64,000 nt of DNA, taken from the NCBI RefSeq assembly GCF_019042735.1, contig NZ_JAHQCR010000070.1, forward strand, positions 52,814 to 116,813. Reading direction: 5' to 3'. The position numbers were made by a program, and so were the translations under genes. This document shows, in pieces, positions 17,118 through 27,800 of the stretch; within the stretch, counting starts at the first letter, position 1; every line of letters starts with the position of its first letter. The notes beneath the pieces were generated by a model. That model worked only from the letters and a program-made list of their open reading frames with translations, did not search any database and was not told the DNA's origin. Source of the stretch: Evansella alkalicola (GTDB lineage Bacteria > Bacillota > Bacilli > Bacillales > Salisediminibacteriaceae).

Positions 17118-18841
17118 AAGTATCTGCGAACCAACCAACTTTTAAAACTGTTTACTTTAACAAAAGTGGATTAAACTTCATTATAGCCAGAAAGAAAAAT
17201 GAATCAGTAACAAATATAAGAAAGACGTACAATGGTGTCGGAAAGTCATTGTTAATCAGTATTATTCATTTTTGTTTAGGCGCTGATAAAGATAGATATA
17301 AATCGTTTTGCAATGAACTTACTGACTGGTCTTTTACATTGGAATTTGAAATTAAAGGGAAGAATCACACAGCTACTAGATCTACAGCCAATCCAGGAAG
17401 GATATTACTTAATAATGAAGAGTTACCCGTAAAACGATTTAATTCAAAGGTTGAAGAGGTATGTTTTAATATACCTGAAAAAATACCCTTTTTGTCTTTT
17501 CGATCGTTGTTTAAATACTTCATACGTCCAGGTAAAGAAAGCTATTTGAACTTTGATGAAGCAAGCGCTAATCGGAACCCTTATCAAAAAATGTTATACA
17601 ACTCTTTTCTCTTAGGATTAGATATAAATTTAGCGAATAAAAAGTATGAATTAAGGAAAGAGAAACAGCGGATTGAAAAGTTAGAATCAAATTTTAGAAA
17701 TGATGACTTACTAAAGGATTTTTTTACTGGACAGAAAGATGTTTCCCTGACTATATCTGATCTAGATGAAAAAATTAAGCGGCTTGAGACGAATTTAAAG
17801 AACTTTAAAGTAGCTGAGGATTATCATGCTGTTCAATTAAAAGCTGACCGGGTGGAAGAAAGACTATTCAAGCTCAATAATAACATTATTTTACTGGGAA
17901 ATAATGTTAAGTCAATTGAGAGAAGTTTGAGTGTTGAACCGAATAAAGATAATACTAATGATATACAAAGGGTGTATGAAGAAGCTAATATTCATTTTAA
18001 TGAATCAGTATCGAAAACTTTAACTGATTTAGAGTCCTTTTATGAGAAACTAGTCACTAATCGTAAACGGAGGCTGTTGGAACAAAAAACACGTTTTGAA
18101 TCCGAGGTTGAAGAAAAGTCAAAAGAAGTAAAGAAAATGCAAGTAGAACTAGATCGTTTAATGAAATATCTTGGTGATCACCAAGCTTTAGATGTTTTTG
18201 TTTCGCTTAGTGAAGAAGTGTCCAATCTTAAAGCTAAACGAGAAAATTTGCAGAAATACCAAGAGCTACAATCGGAGTATAAGGAGAAAATCAGAGAAAT
18301 TAAGAAGGACCAGCTTGATCAATCTCAACAAACAGATGATTACCTTGAACGAATGCATGCCGAAATTGCAGAACAAAGAAATTTCTTTCGTACTTTGGCT
18401 AAACGCTTTTATCCAGACAGTACGTCAGGTTTGACCATTGACAATAATGATGGAGACAACCTACAAAGATTTGATATTGATGCGAAGATTGAATCAGATA
18501 ACTCGGATGGTATCAATAACGTTAAAATATTCTGTTATGACTTGACTTTGTTATTCAAGGGACGAAACCATAATATAAATTCTCTATTTCACGACAGTCG
18601 TTTATTCGATGGCATTGATGAACGTCAAAAAACAGAGATGATTAAGGTTTTGAATGACACATTCAACGATTCTGATAAACAGTATATAGCTTCTGTTAAT
18701 CAGAATCAGCTTAACGAAATTAAACAAATTCTCGACGAAGAGCAATATAAGGATATCATTGAAAAGCATGTAGTCTTGGAGTTAACAGATAACGATGCTT
18801 CTGAGAAATTGCTCGGGATTCAAGTGAATATTGAAGATTAA
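17105..18841 (+). CDS. ABC-three-component ATPase, DUF2326 type
   Basis: 578-residue SMC/RecN-like ATPase. A Walker A NGVGKSLL sits near residues 42-49 after LNFIIARKK. A long coiled coil runs from ~175 to ~430 (LDEKIKRLETNLKNFK..., KTRFESEVEEKSKEVKKMQVELDRL). The DUF2326-type C-terminal lobe follows (FRTLAKRFYPDSTSGLTIDNNDGDN..., SLFHDSRLFDGIDERQKTEMI). In these systems the ATPase is thought to sense invading DNA and activate the effector. GGGGGAGG precedes ATG 17105. Confidence 0.85.
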   Translation: MRLIKVSANQPTFKTVYFNKSGLNFIIARKKNESVTNIRKTYNGVGKSLLISIIHFCLGADKDRYKSFCNELTDWSFTLEFEIKGKNHTATRSTANPGRILLNNEELPVKRFNSKVEEVCFNIPEKIPFLSFRSLFKYFIRPGKESYLNFDEASANRNPYQKMLYNSFLLGLDINLANKKYELRKEKQRIEKLESNFRNDDLLKDFFTGQKDVSLTISDLDEKIKRLETNLKNFKVAEDYHAVQLKADRVEERLFKLNNNIILLGNNVKSIERSLSVEPNKDNTNDIQRVYEEANIHFNESVSKTLTDLESFYEKLVTNRKRRLLEQKTRFESEVEEKSKEVKKMQVELDRLMKYLGDHQALDVFVSLSEEVSNLKAKRENLQKYQELQSEYKEKIREIKKDQLDQSQQTDDYLERMHAEIAEQRNFFRTLAKRFYPDSTSGLTIDNNDGDNLQRFDIDAKIESDNSDGINNVKIFCYDLTLLFKGRNHNINSLFHDSRLFDGIDERQKTEMIKVLNDTFNDSDKQYIASVNQNQLNEIKQILDEEQYKDIIEKHVVLELTDNDASEKLLGIQVNIED

Positions 18842-18856
18842 AATGAATATTTCAAT

Positions 18857-18890
18857 TGCTCATCATTTATTATGGTGGGCTTTTTTCATG
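18857..18890 (+). terminator. Terminator of the ABC-three-component operon
   Basis: GCTCATCAT and ATGGTGGGC form a stem around TTATT, followed by TTTTTT. Confidence 0.7.
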
Positions 18891-18952
18891 TCCTTTTAGA
18901 GATGTGATAGTTTTTCACCTTGGACTCTGACATTCAATTGGTAAAAAATACA

Positions 18953-18992
18953 GACGCTTTATGACCTAAATAGTCACAGGCGTCTTTTTATA
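18953..18992 (+). terminator. Second terminator before holin
   Basis: AGACGC and GCGTCT pair around a 22-base loop with an inner weak stem, followed by TTTTTATA. Confidence 0.6.
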
Positions 18993-19025
18993 TACATCAA
19001 ACTAAATAGAAAGTGGGGAGGTAAC

Positions 19026-19460
19026 ATGGCGGTAAAGGAATTATGGATATATGCACAGGTCGGAATTGCAGCGGTTGGTGGATGGTTAGGGTGGTTTCTT
19101 GGTGGGTTTGACGGATTTTTATATGCTCTTATTACCTTTGTGATTGTCGATTACATCACAGGGATTATGGTTGCAATTATTAACCGAGAACTTTCTAGTG
19201 AAATCGGTGCTAGAGGTATTTTTAAAAAGATTTTAATATTTATCCTTGTCGGTGTTGCTCATATTATTGACAACCGACTTATTGGTGACGGTAGTGCTAT
19301 TCGCACAGCGGTCATCTTTTTTTATCTCTCGAATGAAGGGATTAGCATTATCGAAAATGCATCAAGGATTGGACTTCCGGTACCACAGAAGCTGAAAGAT
19401 GTGCTTGCTCAACTAAATGGGAAATCAAAGGAGGATGGCAAAAATGAAACTAAGTACTAA
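19026..19460 (+). CDS. Phage holin (TcdE/BhlA-like family)
   Basis: 144-residue membrane protein that permeabilises the membrane to release the endolysin. Hydrophobic segments: VGIAAVGGWLGWFLGGFDGFL, YALITFVIVDYITGIMVAII and ILIFILVGVAHIID. The DYITGI motif and ISIIENASRIGLPVPQKLKDVL are typical of phage holin family 4. GGGAGG precedes ATG 19026. The amidase gene begins inside its 3' end. Confidence 0.9.
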   Translation: MAVKELWIYAQVGIAAVGGWLGWFLGGFDGFLYALITFVIVDYITGIMVAIINRELSSEIGARGIFKKILIFILVGVAHIIDNRLIGDGSAIRTAVIFFYLSNEGISIIENASRIGLPVPQKLKDVLAQLNGKSKEDGKNETKY

Positions 19461-20430
19461 GTTTATGACGAGAAATGATTGTTACAAAGCAGGAAGAAAA
19501 ATCACTCCTAAAGGAATCATGATCCATTCAACAGCAACTCCAGGTGTGATGGCAGCTACTTGGTTTAGTCGTTGGAATAAATCGTATCAAGCTGGAGAGA
19601 TCAACCGTCAAGTTTGTGTTCATGCCTTTGTTGATGATAAGGAAGCGTGGCAGTACCTTCCTTGGGATCATCGGGGCTGGCATGCTGGTGGCACAGCTAA
19701 TAATACCCATATTGGGATTGAGATTTGTGAGCCAGGTGGATTTTCGTATTCAGGTGGTTCAAACATGGTTGGCTATAATGTTGCGAAGAATGAAGCGTAT
19801 TTCAGAAAGGCTTGGCAAAATGCAGTGGAACTTTGTGTGTTGCTCTGTAAGAAGTACGGTTTAACTGAGCGGGATATTATTTGCCACTCGGAAGGTAGTA
19901 GACGAGGGATAGCGAGTAATCATGCTGATGTTATGCATTGGTTCCCTAAGCATGGTGAGAGTACGGATACCTTTAGAGCAGCAGTAAGAGCTGCATTAAG
20001 TAAAACGAAGGTTTCTCCAGATGTATCAGCTTCGCTTCAGGTAGGTGATGTTGTGGAAGTGAAAGCATCGGCGAATACCTATTATCCGGGTGGGGCGGCT
20101 ATTCCAGCTTGGGTCAAAACAGACTCCTATCACAAAGTAACGCAGGTTATTTCAAGTGGAAAACCTGTTGTTAAAGGTGGAAAGACTTGTGTGCTGCTAG
20201 GCAAAAGCCTAGATAAGAAGAGTGGGAAAGAATCTCCTGGGATTATGAGTTGGATTGATGTCGGTTCGTTAGTTGTCATTGTTTCGAAGGCTAAAGAAGC
20301 TAAAACGTCAAAAGAGAATAATAGTTACTACAGGGTTCAGGTTGGAGCTTTCTCTAATAAGGAAAATGCAGAGGCATTGTTAAAGAGAGTAAAGGCAGCA
20401 GGGTTTGAGGGATACATTAAATTTGATTAA
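19444..20430 (+). CDS. N-acetylmuramoyl-L-alanine amidase (endolysin)
   Basis: Cleaves the amide bond between muramic acid and the stem peptide for lysis. Amidase_2 domain at ~10-180: KGIMIHSTATPG, then CVHAFVDDKEAWQYLPWDHRGWHAGG and ICHSEGSRRGIASNHADV, with zinc-ligand histidines in these motifs. Residues ~190-290 look like a cell-wall binding SH3-like region. The end, YYRVQVGAFSNKENAEALLKRVKAAGFEGYI, is a SPOR domain that binds denuded glycan. ATG 19444 is chosen because AAAGGAGG lies just upstream, inside the holin gene. Confidence 0.93.
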   Translation: MKLSTKFMTRNDCYKAGRKITPKGIMIHSTATPGVMAATWFSRWNKSYQAGEINRQVCVHAFVDDKEAWQYLPWDHRGWHAGGTANNTHIGIEICEPGGFSYSGGSNMVGYNVAKNEAYFRKAWQNAVELCVLLCKKYGLTERDIICHSEGSRRGIASNHADVMHWFPKHGESTDTFRAAVRAALSKTKVSPDVSASLQVGDVVEVKASANTYYPGGAAIPAWVKTDSYHKVTQVISSGKPVVKGGKTCVLLGKSLDKKSGKESPGIMSWIDVGSLVVIVSKAKEAKTSKENNSYYRVQVGAFSNKENAEALLKRVKAAGFEGYIKFD

Positions 20431-20489
20431 ACTATGCTAAAATATTCTTGTATCTAGTGAATTTACTCTTGAGCAAAGGTGGTAGTTTT

Positions 20490-21107
20490 ATGGGCGAAAA
20501 AGAAATTACTAAAGAAGATGTACTGTTTTATTTGGATATGATAGGTTCTAGATACGGTCCATCTTATAAACCAAAAATCGGAAAGTTAAAGCCCTACTAT
20601 CCTTTGCTTAAGGAGCGGGATTCGGAAGATTACAAAAGGTTTATCCGAGTCTATCACAATTATAGAGACTGTCTAAAGGAAAGAGAAAAAACAATACTAG
20701 ACTTCCAATATGGACTGAAAGGTGAAATTCCTACTCTTACAGAGATAGGGGAACACTTTGGTTTTTCTAATTCTCGTGCTTCGCAAATACGAAATAAGTC
20801 TGAACGTATTATTACAAGGGAAATTCTGAGGTTTTTAGCTAGAATAAAACCGAAAAAGCCAAAACAATCGTTTGAAAAAGTTATTGCAGCTCAATCGGAT
20901 GAAGTGTTAGTACAGATTGGTCGAGAAATCCGTTCTTATGAAGCTGTAGTTGAGCATTATTTCAATCAGAAATATTCCAATAACTATAAAAATCGTATAA
21001 AGTTAGAAAAACTGCTTATCCATTTGTGGCGGGAAAATGAATTAGATCATCGCCAAAAAGCGATTAAAGTCTTAGGTATGGAAAGAGAAGACTTTTATTG
21101 GGATTAA
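20490..21107 (+). CDS. Sigma-70 region 4-like regulator
   Basis: About 205 residues from ATG 20490, which follows AAAGGTGGT; an ATG at 20448 lacks a ribosome site. The centre has a sigma region 4-type helix-turn-helix (PTLTEIGEHFGFSNSRASQIRNKSERIIT) preceded by KEREKTILDFQYGL, the typical lead-in. No region 2 is evident. It may be a regulator of late or recombinase genes; the recombinase operon begins 400 bases further on. Confidence 0.7.
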   Translation: MGEKEITKEDVLFYLDMIGSRYGPSYKPKIGKLKPYYPLLKERDSEDYKRFIRVYHNYRDCLKEREKTILDFQYGLKGEIPTLTEIGEHFGFSNSRASQIRNKSERIITREILRFLARIKPKKPKQSFEKVIAAQSDEVLVQIGREIRSYEAVVEHYFNQKYSNNYKNRIKLEKLLIHLWRENELDHRQKAIKVLGMEREDFYWD

Positions 21108-21507
21108 ACAAATATTAAGAAAACAAAGAGCTGGTGTGCGTTATGCATCGGCTCTTATTTACTATCCTTACTGCATCTAAATATCCGCTATCTTTATTTA
21201 TGAGCGGACATTTAGGTGCATTTTTTATGGGTGTATTTAGATAATAAATTCTCACAGCAGAAGATGAAAATTGAAACTGATTACATACACAAGGGCTGAA
21301 AAACCTTATATTATCAGCTCTTTTCTCTTCTTTTTATCCGCTTATTTACTTGCTATTAGGATGAAATTAAGTGATATATACAATGACCAAAAAAGCTGTA
21401 GGGGCTTGAGTTAGAGCCACTTTAGCAGATTTTTTTTGGCGAGCCAGATTGAATACAAAACGCAAGGTGGTAAGAAACATAGCTGAAATTTGAAAGGGGG
21501 CAAACAC
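21108..21507 (+). other. Gap with terminators between phage and recombinase operon
   Basis: No gene seen. A hairpin follows the regulator (GAGCTGGTG...CATCGGCTC, 21129-21155, then TTATTT). A stronger one is TGCATCTAAAT...TCCGCT with GAGCGGACATTTAGGTGCA (21172-21221) followed by TTTTTT. A third is GGGCTGA/TCAGCTC (21293-21320) followed by TTTTCTCTTC. This is the likely boundary between phage late transcription and the recombinase operon. I could not identify an attachment site or a left boundary here. Confidence 0.5.
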
Positions 21508-23124
21508 ATGGCAGAAGCATTGTTTGGTTCATTCGGACAAAGGGTTGATGGACTATCTTTAATGAATCAGCTGGAAGAACAACCTAAGCTGCTACGGGTA
21601 GCGGCATATGTACGAGTCAGCAGTCTTTCGGATGAACAGGAAGGGTCATTTGATAATCAGAAGATGCATTATACACAATTGATCCGATCCACACCGGGTT
21701 GGAAGATGGTAGACATCTATGTAGATCAAGGACGAACAGGAACATCTATGGACAAACGACCTGGCTTCAATCGACTGATTAGGCATGCAAAGGAAAGAAA
21801 GATTGACGTGATACTTTGTAAGTCAGTATCAAGATTCGCGCGAAACGTAATTGATTCAATTAACACAATCCGCGAACTTACGGAACTCGGTGTTCGAATT
21901 ATTTTTGATAAAGAAAATATAGATACAGGAGACATGACGAGTGAGTTTATTCTCACCATGCTTTCAGCTACTGCACAAGAAGAGAGTCGAAGCATATCAG
22001 AAAATATAAATTGGGCGGTATCAAGACGGTTTGAAAGAGGTGAACCGGTCTTTTGTAGAAAGCTAGGATATCGTCAAGATGCATATAAAAGATGGGTTGT
22101 GATAGAGGAAGAAGCTCAAATTGTTCGAGAAGCATTTGAAGAAGTGGTGAAAGGAAAAAGGCCCTCTGAAATAGCTAGGGAGTTTATTAAAAAGGGCTAT
22201 GAGAAGATTAATGGCCGGACAGATTGGTCTTCTACTACCGTGAGGTTAATGCTTCTCAATCGAGACTACACAGGAGACGTCATTTGCCAGAAATCATATA
22301 CTGAGTGCCACCTTTCTCACAAGCAAGTGGCTAATAAAGGGGAAAGAAATCAATTCCTCATTAGAAACCACCATGAACCCATAGTCACCCGGGAACTATT
22401 TGAAGCAGCCCAACAAGCGTTAGAGAAGCGGAAAAAGCCAAACCGAAACAAAAAAGCCAATCGCTACCCGCTGTCTAGTCGGATAGAATGTAGTAATTGT
22501 GGAGGGACTTTGCATCGATTTATTTGCAGAGGATTTGTCAGATGGCGATGTGAAAATAATGTGAAGAGCAAAGAGCTTTGCCCGATGAAAAGTATAACAG
22601 AGGCCACCATCATGGAAGCTATGCAAGCTGCATTTCTGCAACGCTATGGAAAGACCAAATATGTATACGACACTCAACGAATGGAAAAAGACCTTTCGAG
22701 AGCTGTATCAGCAAGAGATCTTTCCTACAATAGACTTCGACTGGATTTAGAGAAAATCTTGTTAGAAGAAAATATCACATTAATTAATTCAAGTGGAACT
22801 GAGAGTGCAAGTACAAACAATAAGCTTGAAGCACTCGCCTGTAAACGTGAAGAAATTGAAAAAGAGCTAAAAGTGAAGGAAGAGTGGTGGCAAAGGATAG
22901 ATCAAGATGCCACCTTTCGAGATACGGCTCAACACAAGTTGCAAGAACTAGAAGGAGTAAGAGATCCATTAAAACTATTACAAAAAGAACTAGAACAGAT
23001 CACATTTTTAAGGGCATGGGTGGTTCGTGTAAAAACGATATCGCCAATGTCCTTTTGTATAAAGTGGATTGATGATCAAGAAACCATTGTTGACTTAAGG
23101 GGAGGAGCAAAACTCAATGAGTGA
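21508..23124 (+). CDS. Large serine recombinase 1 of operon A
   Basis: 538-residue site-specific recombinase. Resolvase domain at ~28-170: RVAAYVRVSSLSDEQ (Ser38 nucleophile), VDQGRTGTSMDKRPGFNRLI, ILCKSVSRFARNVIDSI. The recombinase domain has KRPSEIAREFIKKGYEK and LMLLNRDYTGDVICQKS. A zinc ribbon (IECSNCGGTL...WRCENN...LCPMKS) and a coiled coil with C-terminal domain follow. ATG 21508 lies behind AAAGGGGG. The gene overlaps the next by 8 bases, so the three recombinases form one operon. Confidence 0.93.
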   Translation: MAEALFGSFGQRVDGLSLMNQLEEQPKLLRVAAYVRVSSLSDEQEGSFDNQKMHYTQLIRSTPGWKMVDIYVDQGRTGTSMDKRPGFNRLIRHAKERKIDVILCKSVSRFARNVIDSINTIRELTELGVRIIFDKENIDTGDMTSEFILTMLSATAQEESRSISENINWAVSRRFERGEPVFCRKLGYRQDAYKRWVVIEEEAQIVREAFEEVVKGKRPSEIAREFIKKGYEKINGRTDWSSTTVRLMLLNRDYTGDVICQKSYTECHLSHKQVANKGERNQFLIRNHHEPIVTRELFEAAQQALEKRKKPNRNKKANRYPLSSRIECSNCGGTLHRFICRGFVRWRCENNVKSKELCPMKSITEATIMEAMQAAFLQRYGKTKYVYDTQRMEKDLSRAVSARDLSYNRLRLDLEKILLEENITLINSSGTESASTNNKLEALACKREEIEKELKVKEEWWQRIDQDATFRDTAQHKLQELEGVRDPLKLLQKELEQITFLRAWVVRVKTISPMSFCIKWIDDQETIVDLRGGAKLNE

Positions 23125-24784
23125 ATATCAAAACCAATCGAGAGTACGAATTATACCCGCAAAAGCTAGAACTGGCCGGATGGAAGAGAATCCTGATGGT
23201 CAGAAAAAGCGGATAGCAGTTTATGCCAGAGTTTCAACAGCATCGGAAATGCAATCAAGTAGTTATGACTTACAAGTGGCTCACTACACTGAATATGTTA
23301 AAAAGAATCCAGCTTGGACACTTGTTGATGTCTATGCAGATGAAGGGATATCGGGAACATCAACGAAAAACAGGACAGAATTCAATCGAATGATACAGGA
23401 CTGTGAAGATAATAGAATTGATTATATTTTGACAAAATCCATTAGCCGCTTCGCACGTAACACTATTGACTGCATCAGCATTTTAAGGCGCCTCAAAGGA
23501 CTGAAACCCGCCGTGGGCGTATATTTCGAGAAAGAAAACATCGACACGTTGGACTCGAAATCCGAACTGTTTTTAACCATTTTATCCTCAATGGCCCAAG
23601 AGGAAAGCCGAAGTGTAAGTGAAAATACAAAATGGGGTGTACAGAAACGCTTCCAACAAGGTATTGTTCATATGCCGACCACATTCTTTCTGGGGTACGA
23701 CACGATGGAAGACGGCGAGATTGTCATTGACGAAGAACAGGCTAAGGTAGTGAGGCGCATCTTCCGAGAATTTCTTGAAGGAAAAGGATGCCCTACCATT
23801 GCTAAAGAACTTACGAGAGATGGGATGAAGACCGGAAAAGGGAATACCACATGGACGAGTGATGCGGTTTATAAGATTATCAAACAAGAAAAATATCAAG
23901 GACACTGTTTAGCTCAGAAGACTGTCACAACTTGCTACTTGTCGCACAGGCGCGTACGCAACACCGATATTCAACCGCAATACTACGTGAAAAACACGCA
24001 CCCGGCAATCATCAGTGAAGAAACCTTTGAAGCAGCCCAACAGGAACTCAAACGAAGGAGCTTGATGCTGCGGGATCCAGATCGGAAGTATCGCCAGAAC
24101 TACAGTAACACAGGCACCTTCTCCAACCACTTTTTCTGCGGGGAGTGTGGGAGGCCGGTCATTCGAAGGCGAATGACATCAAGCAGGAAAGGGGAGAAGT
24201 ATTATTTCACTGCCTGGCAATGTCGCGTCACCGCTGGGGCCGATCCGGACTTTAAAGATTGCAAAACCAGCTATGTACAAGAAATAGACATGGAAAAGGC
24301 CTTTATGACGATCGTGCGCGAGATGAAAGAGAATCTAGACGAGACGGTGGAAGATGCGAAGACGGCCATTGCACAAGCGTCCCTTTCTCCCCCAGAACAA
24401 GCCCGGCTTGAAGAGTTAAACGGTCAAATTGAAGCGGTCAACGACCGCATTAGTAACCTGGCCGCAAAAGAATCAGCGACAAGCGATGCGATCTACGATG
24501 CCACATTAAGACATCTGATCTACGAACAGGAAATCCTCCAACAAGAGCGGGACAGCTTGGAGGAAAACAGGCAAGAACAGGTGTACTTGGAGAAGCACCT
24601 ACAATCACTTCTAGACATCTTAGAAGCAGAAGAATTAGAAGACTTTGATGGCAAGCTTTTCAAAAGCATCATAGAGCGAGGCATCATATGCAAAGAGCGG
24701 ATTGTCGAGTTTCACTTTAAATGCGGTGTGAAACGGACCATTTGTGCGAAAGTACGAAAGACGCCGAAAAAAGAAAAAGCTTAA
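23117..24784 (+). CDS. Large serine recombinase 2 of operon A
   Basis: 555-residue recombinase: RIAVYARVSTASEM (Ser40 nucleophile), VYADEGISGTSTKNRTEFNRM, ILTKSISRFARNTIDCI, then recombinase domain (TIAKELTRDGMKTGKGNTTWTSDAV), zinc ribbon (FFCGECGRPVIRRR...WQCRV...DFKDCKTSY) and a long coiled coil. Its 3' third is visibly GC richer than its neighbours. It starts inside the end of recombinase 1 behind GGGGAGGAG. A truncated close relative lies at 32426-33277. Confidence 0.93.
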   Translation: MSEYQNQSRVRIIPAKARTGRMEENPDGQKKRIAVYARVSTASEMQSSSYDLQVAHYTEYVKKNPAWTLVDVYADEGISGTSTKNRTEFNRMIQDCEDNRIDYILTKSISRFARNTIDCISILRRLKGLKPAVGVYFEKENIDTLDSKSELFLTILSSMAQEESRSVSENTKWGVQKRFQQGIVHMPTTFFLGYDTMEDGEIVIDEEQAKVVRRIFREFLEGKGCPTIAKELTRDGMKTGKGNTTWTSDAVYKIIKQEKYQGHCLAQKTVTTCYLSHRRVRNTDIQPQYYVKNTHPAIISEETFEAAQQELKRRSLMLRDPDRKYRQNYSNTGTFSNHFFCGECGRPVIRRRMTSSRKGEKYYFTAWQCRVTAGADPDFKDCKTSYVQEIDMEKAFMTIVREMKENLDETVEDAKTAIAQASLSPPEQARLEELNGQIEAVNDRISNLAAKESATSDAIYDATLRHLIYEQEILQQERDSLEENRQEQVYLEKHLQSLLDILEAEELEDFDGKLFKSIIERGIICKERIVEFHFKCGVKRTICAKVRKTPKKEKA

Positions 24785-24857
24785 CCTAAACTGGATAACC
24801 AAAAACCTCTTTCCATCCGAAAAAAGGACTTGAACCTTTAAGGGATGTGAGTGATAG

Positions 24858-27800
24858 ATGGACACGAACCATTATCACTTAGGGAAAGGGGTTTTTGTGT
24901 TGGATGAATTTCAAAAAGGTTTGTGGACCAAAACACTTTGGGATCCAGTCAAGGAAAGAGAGGAAAGTCCGTTACTTGGTGAAAAGCAAGTAAAGGTCGC
25001 AGCTTATTGTCGAGTGAGTACCGCTTTTGAAGATCAAGTTCGGTCATTGGAAAACCAGGTACATCATTATACCCACTTAATTAGAAGTAAACCTAATTGG
25101 AAATTTGTTGGTGTGTATTTTGATAGTGGTACGAGTGGTAGTAATGCTAAAAAACAACGAGGACTGCAGCGGTTGCTTCGCCATTGCGACGAGGGCAGAG
25201 TCAATTACATCCTCACAAAAGATGTATCTCGTTTAACGAGAAATGCAGAACATCTGATGGAAATAGTAGAGGATCTTAAAGCGAAAGATGTGGGGATTTA
25301 CTTTGAAAAGGAACAAATTGATACCTCCATTACTTTTAATCATTTTTTACTTAATACGTATGCTGCTTTAGCACAAGAAGAAATAGAGACTCTCTCTTCC
25401 ACAACGAAATGGGGATACGAAAAAAAGTTTCAAAAAGGAGAAGCAAAATTCTCGAGATTATATGGTTATAACTTAGTGCAAGAGGAGTCAGGAAGTAGAC
25501 TAGAAATCAACGAACAAGAAGCAACGAGCGTTCGCAACATTTTTGATTGGTTTCTACAAGGATGGTCGAGGGCTGAAATAACAAGAGAATTATATCGCCA
25601 AGGAGTTAAAACAGCTACTGGAAAAGATAGATGGTTGTCATCAAATATCAAAACCTTGTTACAGACGTATACCTACACAGGGAATATCATGACAAGAACC
25701 ACGACGAGGGACCTGTTCACTCATAAAGTAACATATCATGAGCGAGGAGCGATGGAATTAGTAAATACTCACCCTCCGATTATTCGTCTTGAAGTTTTTG
25801 AAGAAGCACAGAGGCGTATCGAGAGCAACAAAAGAAATACAGGAAAACCAACGAAAATAAATCAACCTGCATTCGCAAGAAAGCTCATCTGCCATGCTTG
25901 TGGATATCGGTATAAATTTCACCCTAGTCCACGAATTGATTATTGGAAGTGTGCTTCGAGTAATGCAAAAACATGCGATGCTCCAAATATCAATGAAGAG
26001 CAGTTAAAACAAATGGCATTACAAGTGATGAGTTCAAAATACGATATGGATCAATCAGATAACCTTGCAAAAATGAAGAAAGACCTAAAAGACACCAATC
26101 AGCAGGATCATTTTGAATTTCATCGGTTGAAATGGTTAACGGAATTGGAGATAGCAAAAGCAAGAAATGAAGATCCAGAAAAGATAGTTGCATTAGAAAA
26201 AGAATACCAAGCGTTTGAAAAACAAGTGGCTCGAATAGAAGATGATCGTCTATTTCGTGTGAAGACATTGGAATGGCTAGAAACACTAAAGTCTGTGGAA
26301 GAGTTTCACCAAAAAGTAACGACGGAATATTTACGGGCATGGATTCATCAAATCACGATTGAATCTGAAAAAAACTACCAAATTGAATGGTTTGATGGGA
26401 CAAGCCTGACGGTTGGTCAATTATCGGAAAGCAACTCCACTCATTCATCTCAGAAAGAGAAATTAATGAAAAAAGAAAGCCCCAAGAAGGAGGTGAACCG
26501 GGAACTGACCCTTCTAGATGAGCACGGGGCGTTAAAAGAGAAGGGGGAAGAAGCTATGAATACTACAGTTGAGCGAGAAGTACAAAAGATAGAACCAAGT
26601 GAGGGGAAGGTTATTCTTCAAACGATCGAGAATGCTCGAATAGGAAATGAAAAACCTGATCATTTGCAAAAAATTAAAAAAACACTTAAAACAGCTGCTT
26701 ACTGCAGGGTTTCAACCGACCGTTTAGAACAGAAAACAAGTTTGAAAACCCAGGTAGCGTACTATACGTATCTCATTTTAAAAGACCCATCCTACGAATT
26801 TGCTGGTATCTATGCCGATGAAGGAATTACAGGGCGTTCCTTGGAAAATCGTGATCAATTAAACCGTCTATTGAAGGATTGTGAACGGGGCCTTGTAAAT
26901 GTCATCATTACAAAGTCAATTTCTCGCTTTAGTCGGAATGCATTAGACACCCTTTCCATTTCACGCCAATTGAAAGAACTCCCAACCCCTGTGTATATTT
27001 ATTTTGAGAAGGAGAACATTTGGACATCAGACCCTCAATCAGAACTGATGATGTCCATCTACGGTGCAATTGCCCAAGAAGAAGTAATGAATATTGGGAA
27101 GAGCATTGCTTGGGGGCATCGAAGTCAGGCTAAACGAGGAATTATTCGGTGGAAGAAAGCTACTTTTGGGTATTGGGTGGACAATGACTATCACTGGCAT
27201 ATCCAACCAGAACAAGCGAAAGTCATCCAACGTATTTATTCTGAAGTGATAAAAGGAAAGACAGTAAATAAAATCTGCGAAGACTTGGCAGGGGATGGCA
27301 TTAAAACAGTGACTGGAAAAGACTTTTGGAATCCTAAATCGGTGATGGCGATGTTAACAAATGAAGTGTATAAGGGCGATTACTTATTTCAAAAACATGT
27401 GACCATCGATACACTACAATCCAAGGTCGTTCGTAATCAAGGAGAGGAACCACAGTATTATATTGAAAATCACCATGAGGCGATTATTAAGCCGAAGGAC
27501 TGGGACCGGGTTCAAGATATTTTAGAAGAACGAAAACGAAATAAAGGATTTATCAAGGATGGACATCAGAAATACGAAAAAGACGAAATGAAAAATGAAG
27601 CTTTTATTGAAAAACTGTATTGTGGTGAATGTGGATATTTGATGGGGCATAGACGGCATGTAGAGAGACGATGGAAAAATCCTTTTGAAACGCACTTCTG
27701 GGTGTGCTGTCGCCATGATCAGAGATATAGACAAGAACGATGCGATACACGGCGTATTCGCCAGGATTATTTAGAGTGGAACTTCATTCACTTTTTAAAT

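Noticed and set aside
20490..21107. Regulator before the recombinases as a phage integrase or excisionase
   Set aside because: Its helix-turn-helix and lead-in match sigma region 4, not an excisionase, and no recombinase motif is present.
21108..21507. Attachment site or comM 5' fragment left of recombinase operon A
   Set aside because: I searched for ComM Walker A-type coding sequence and for the boundary block here and found neither.
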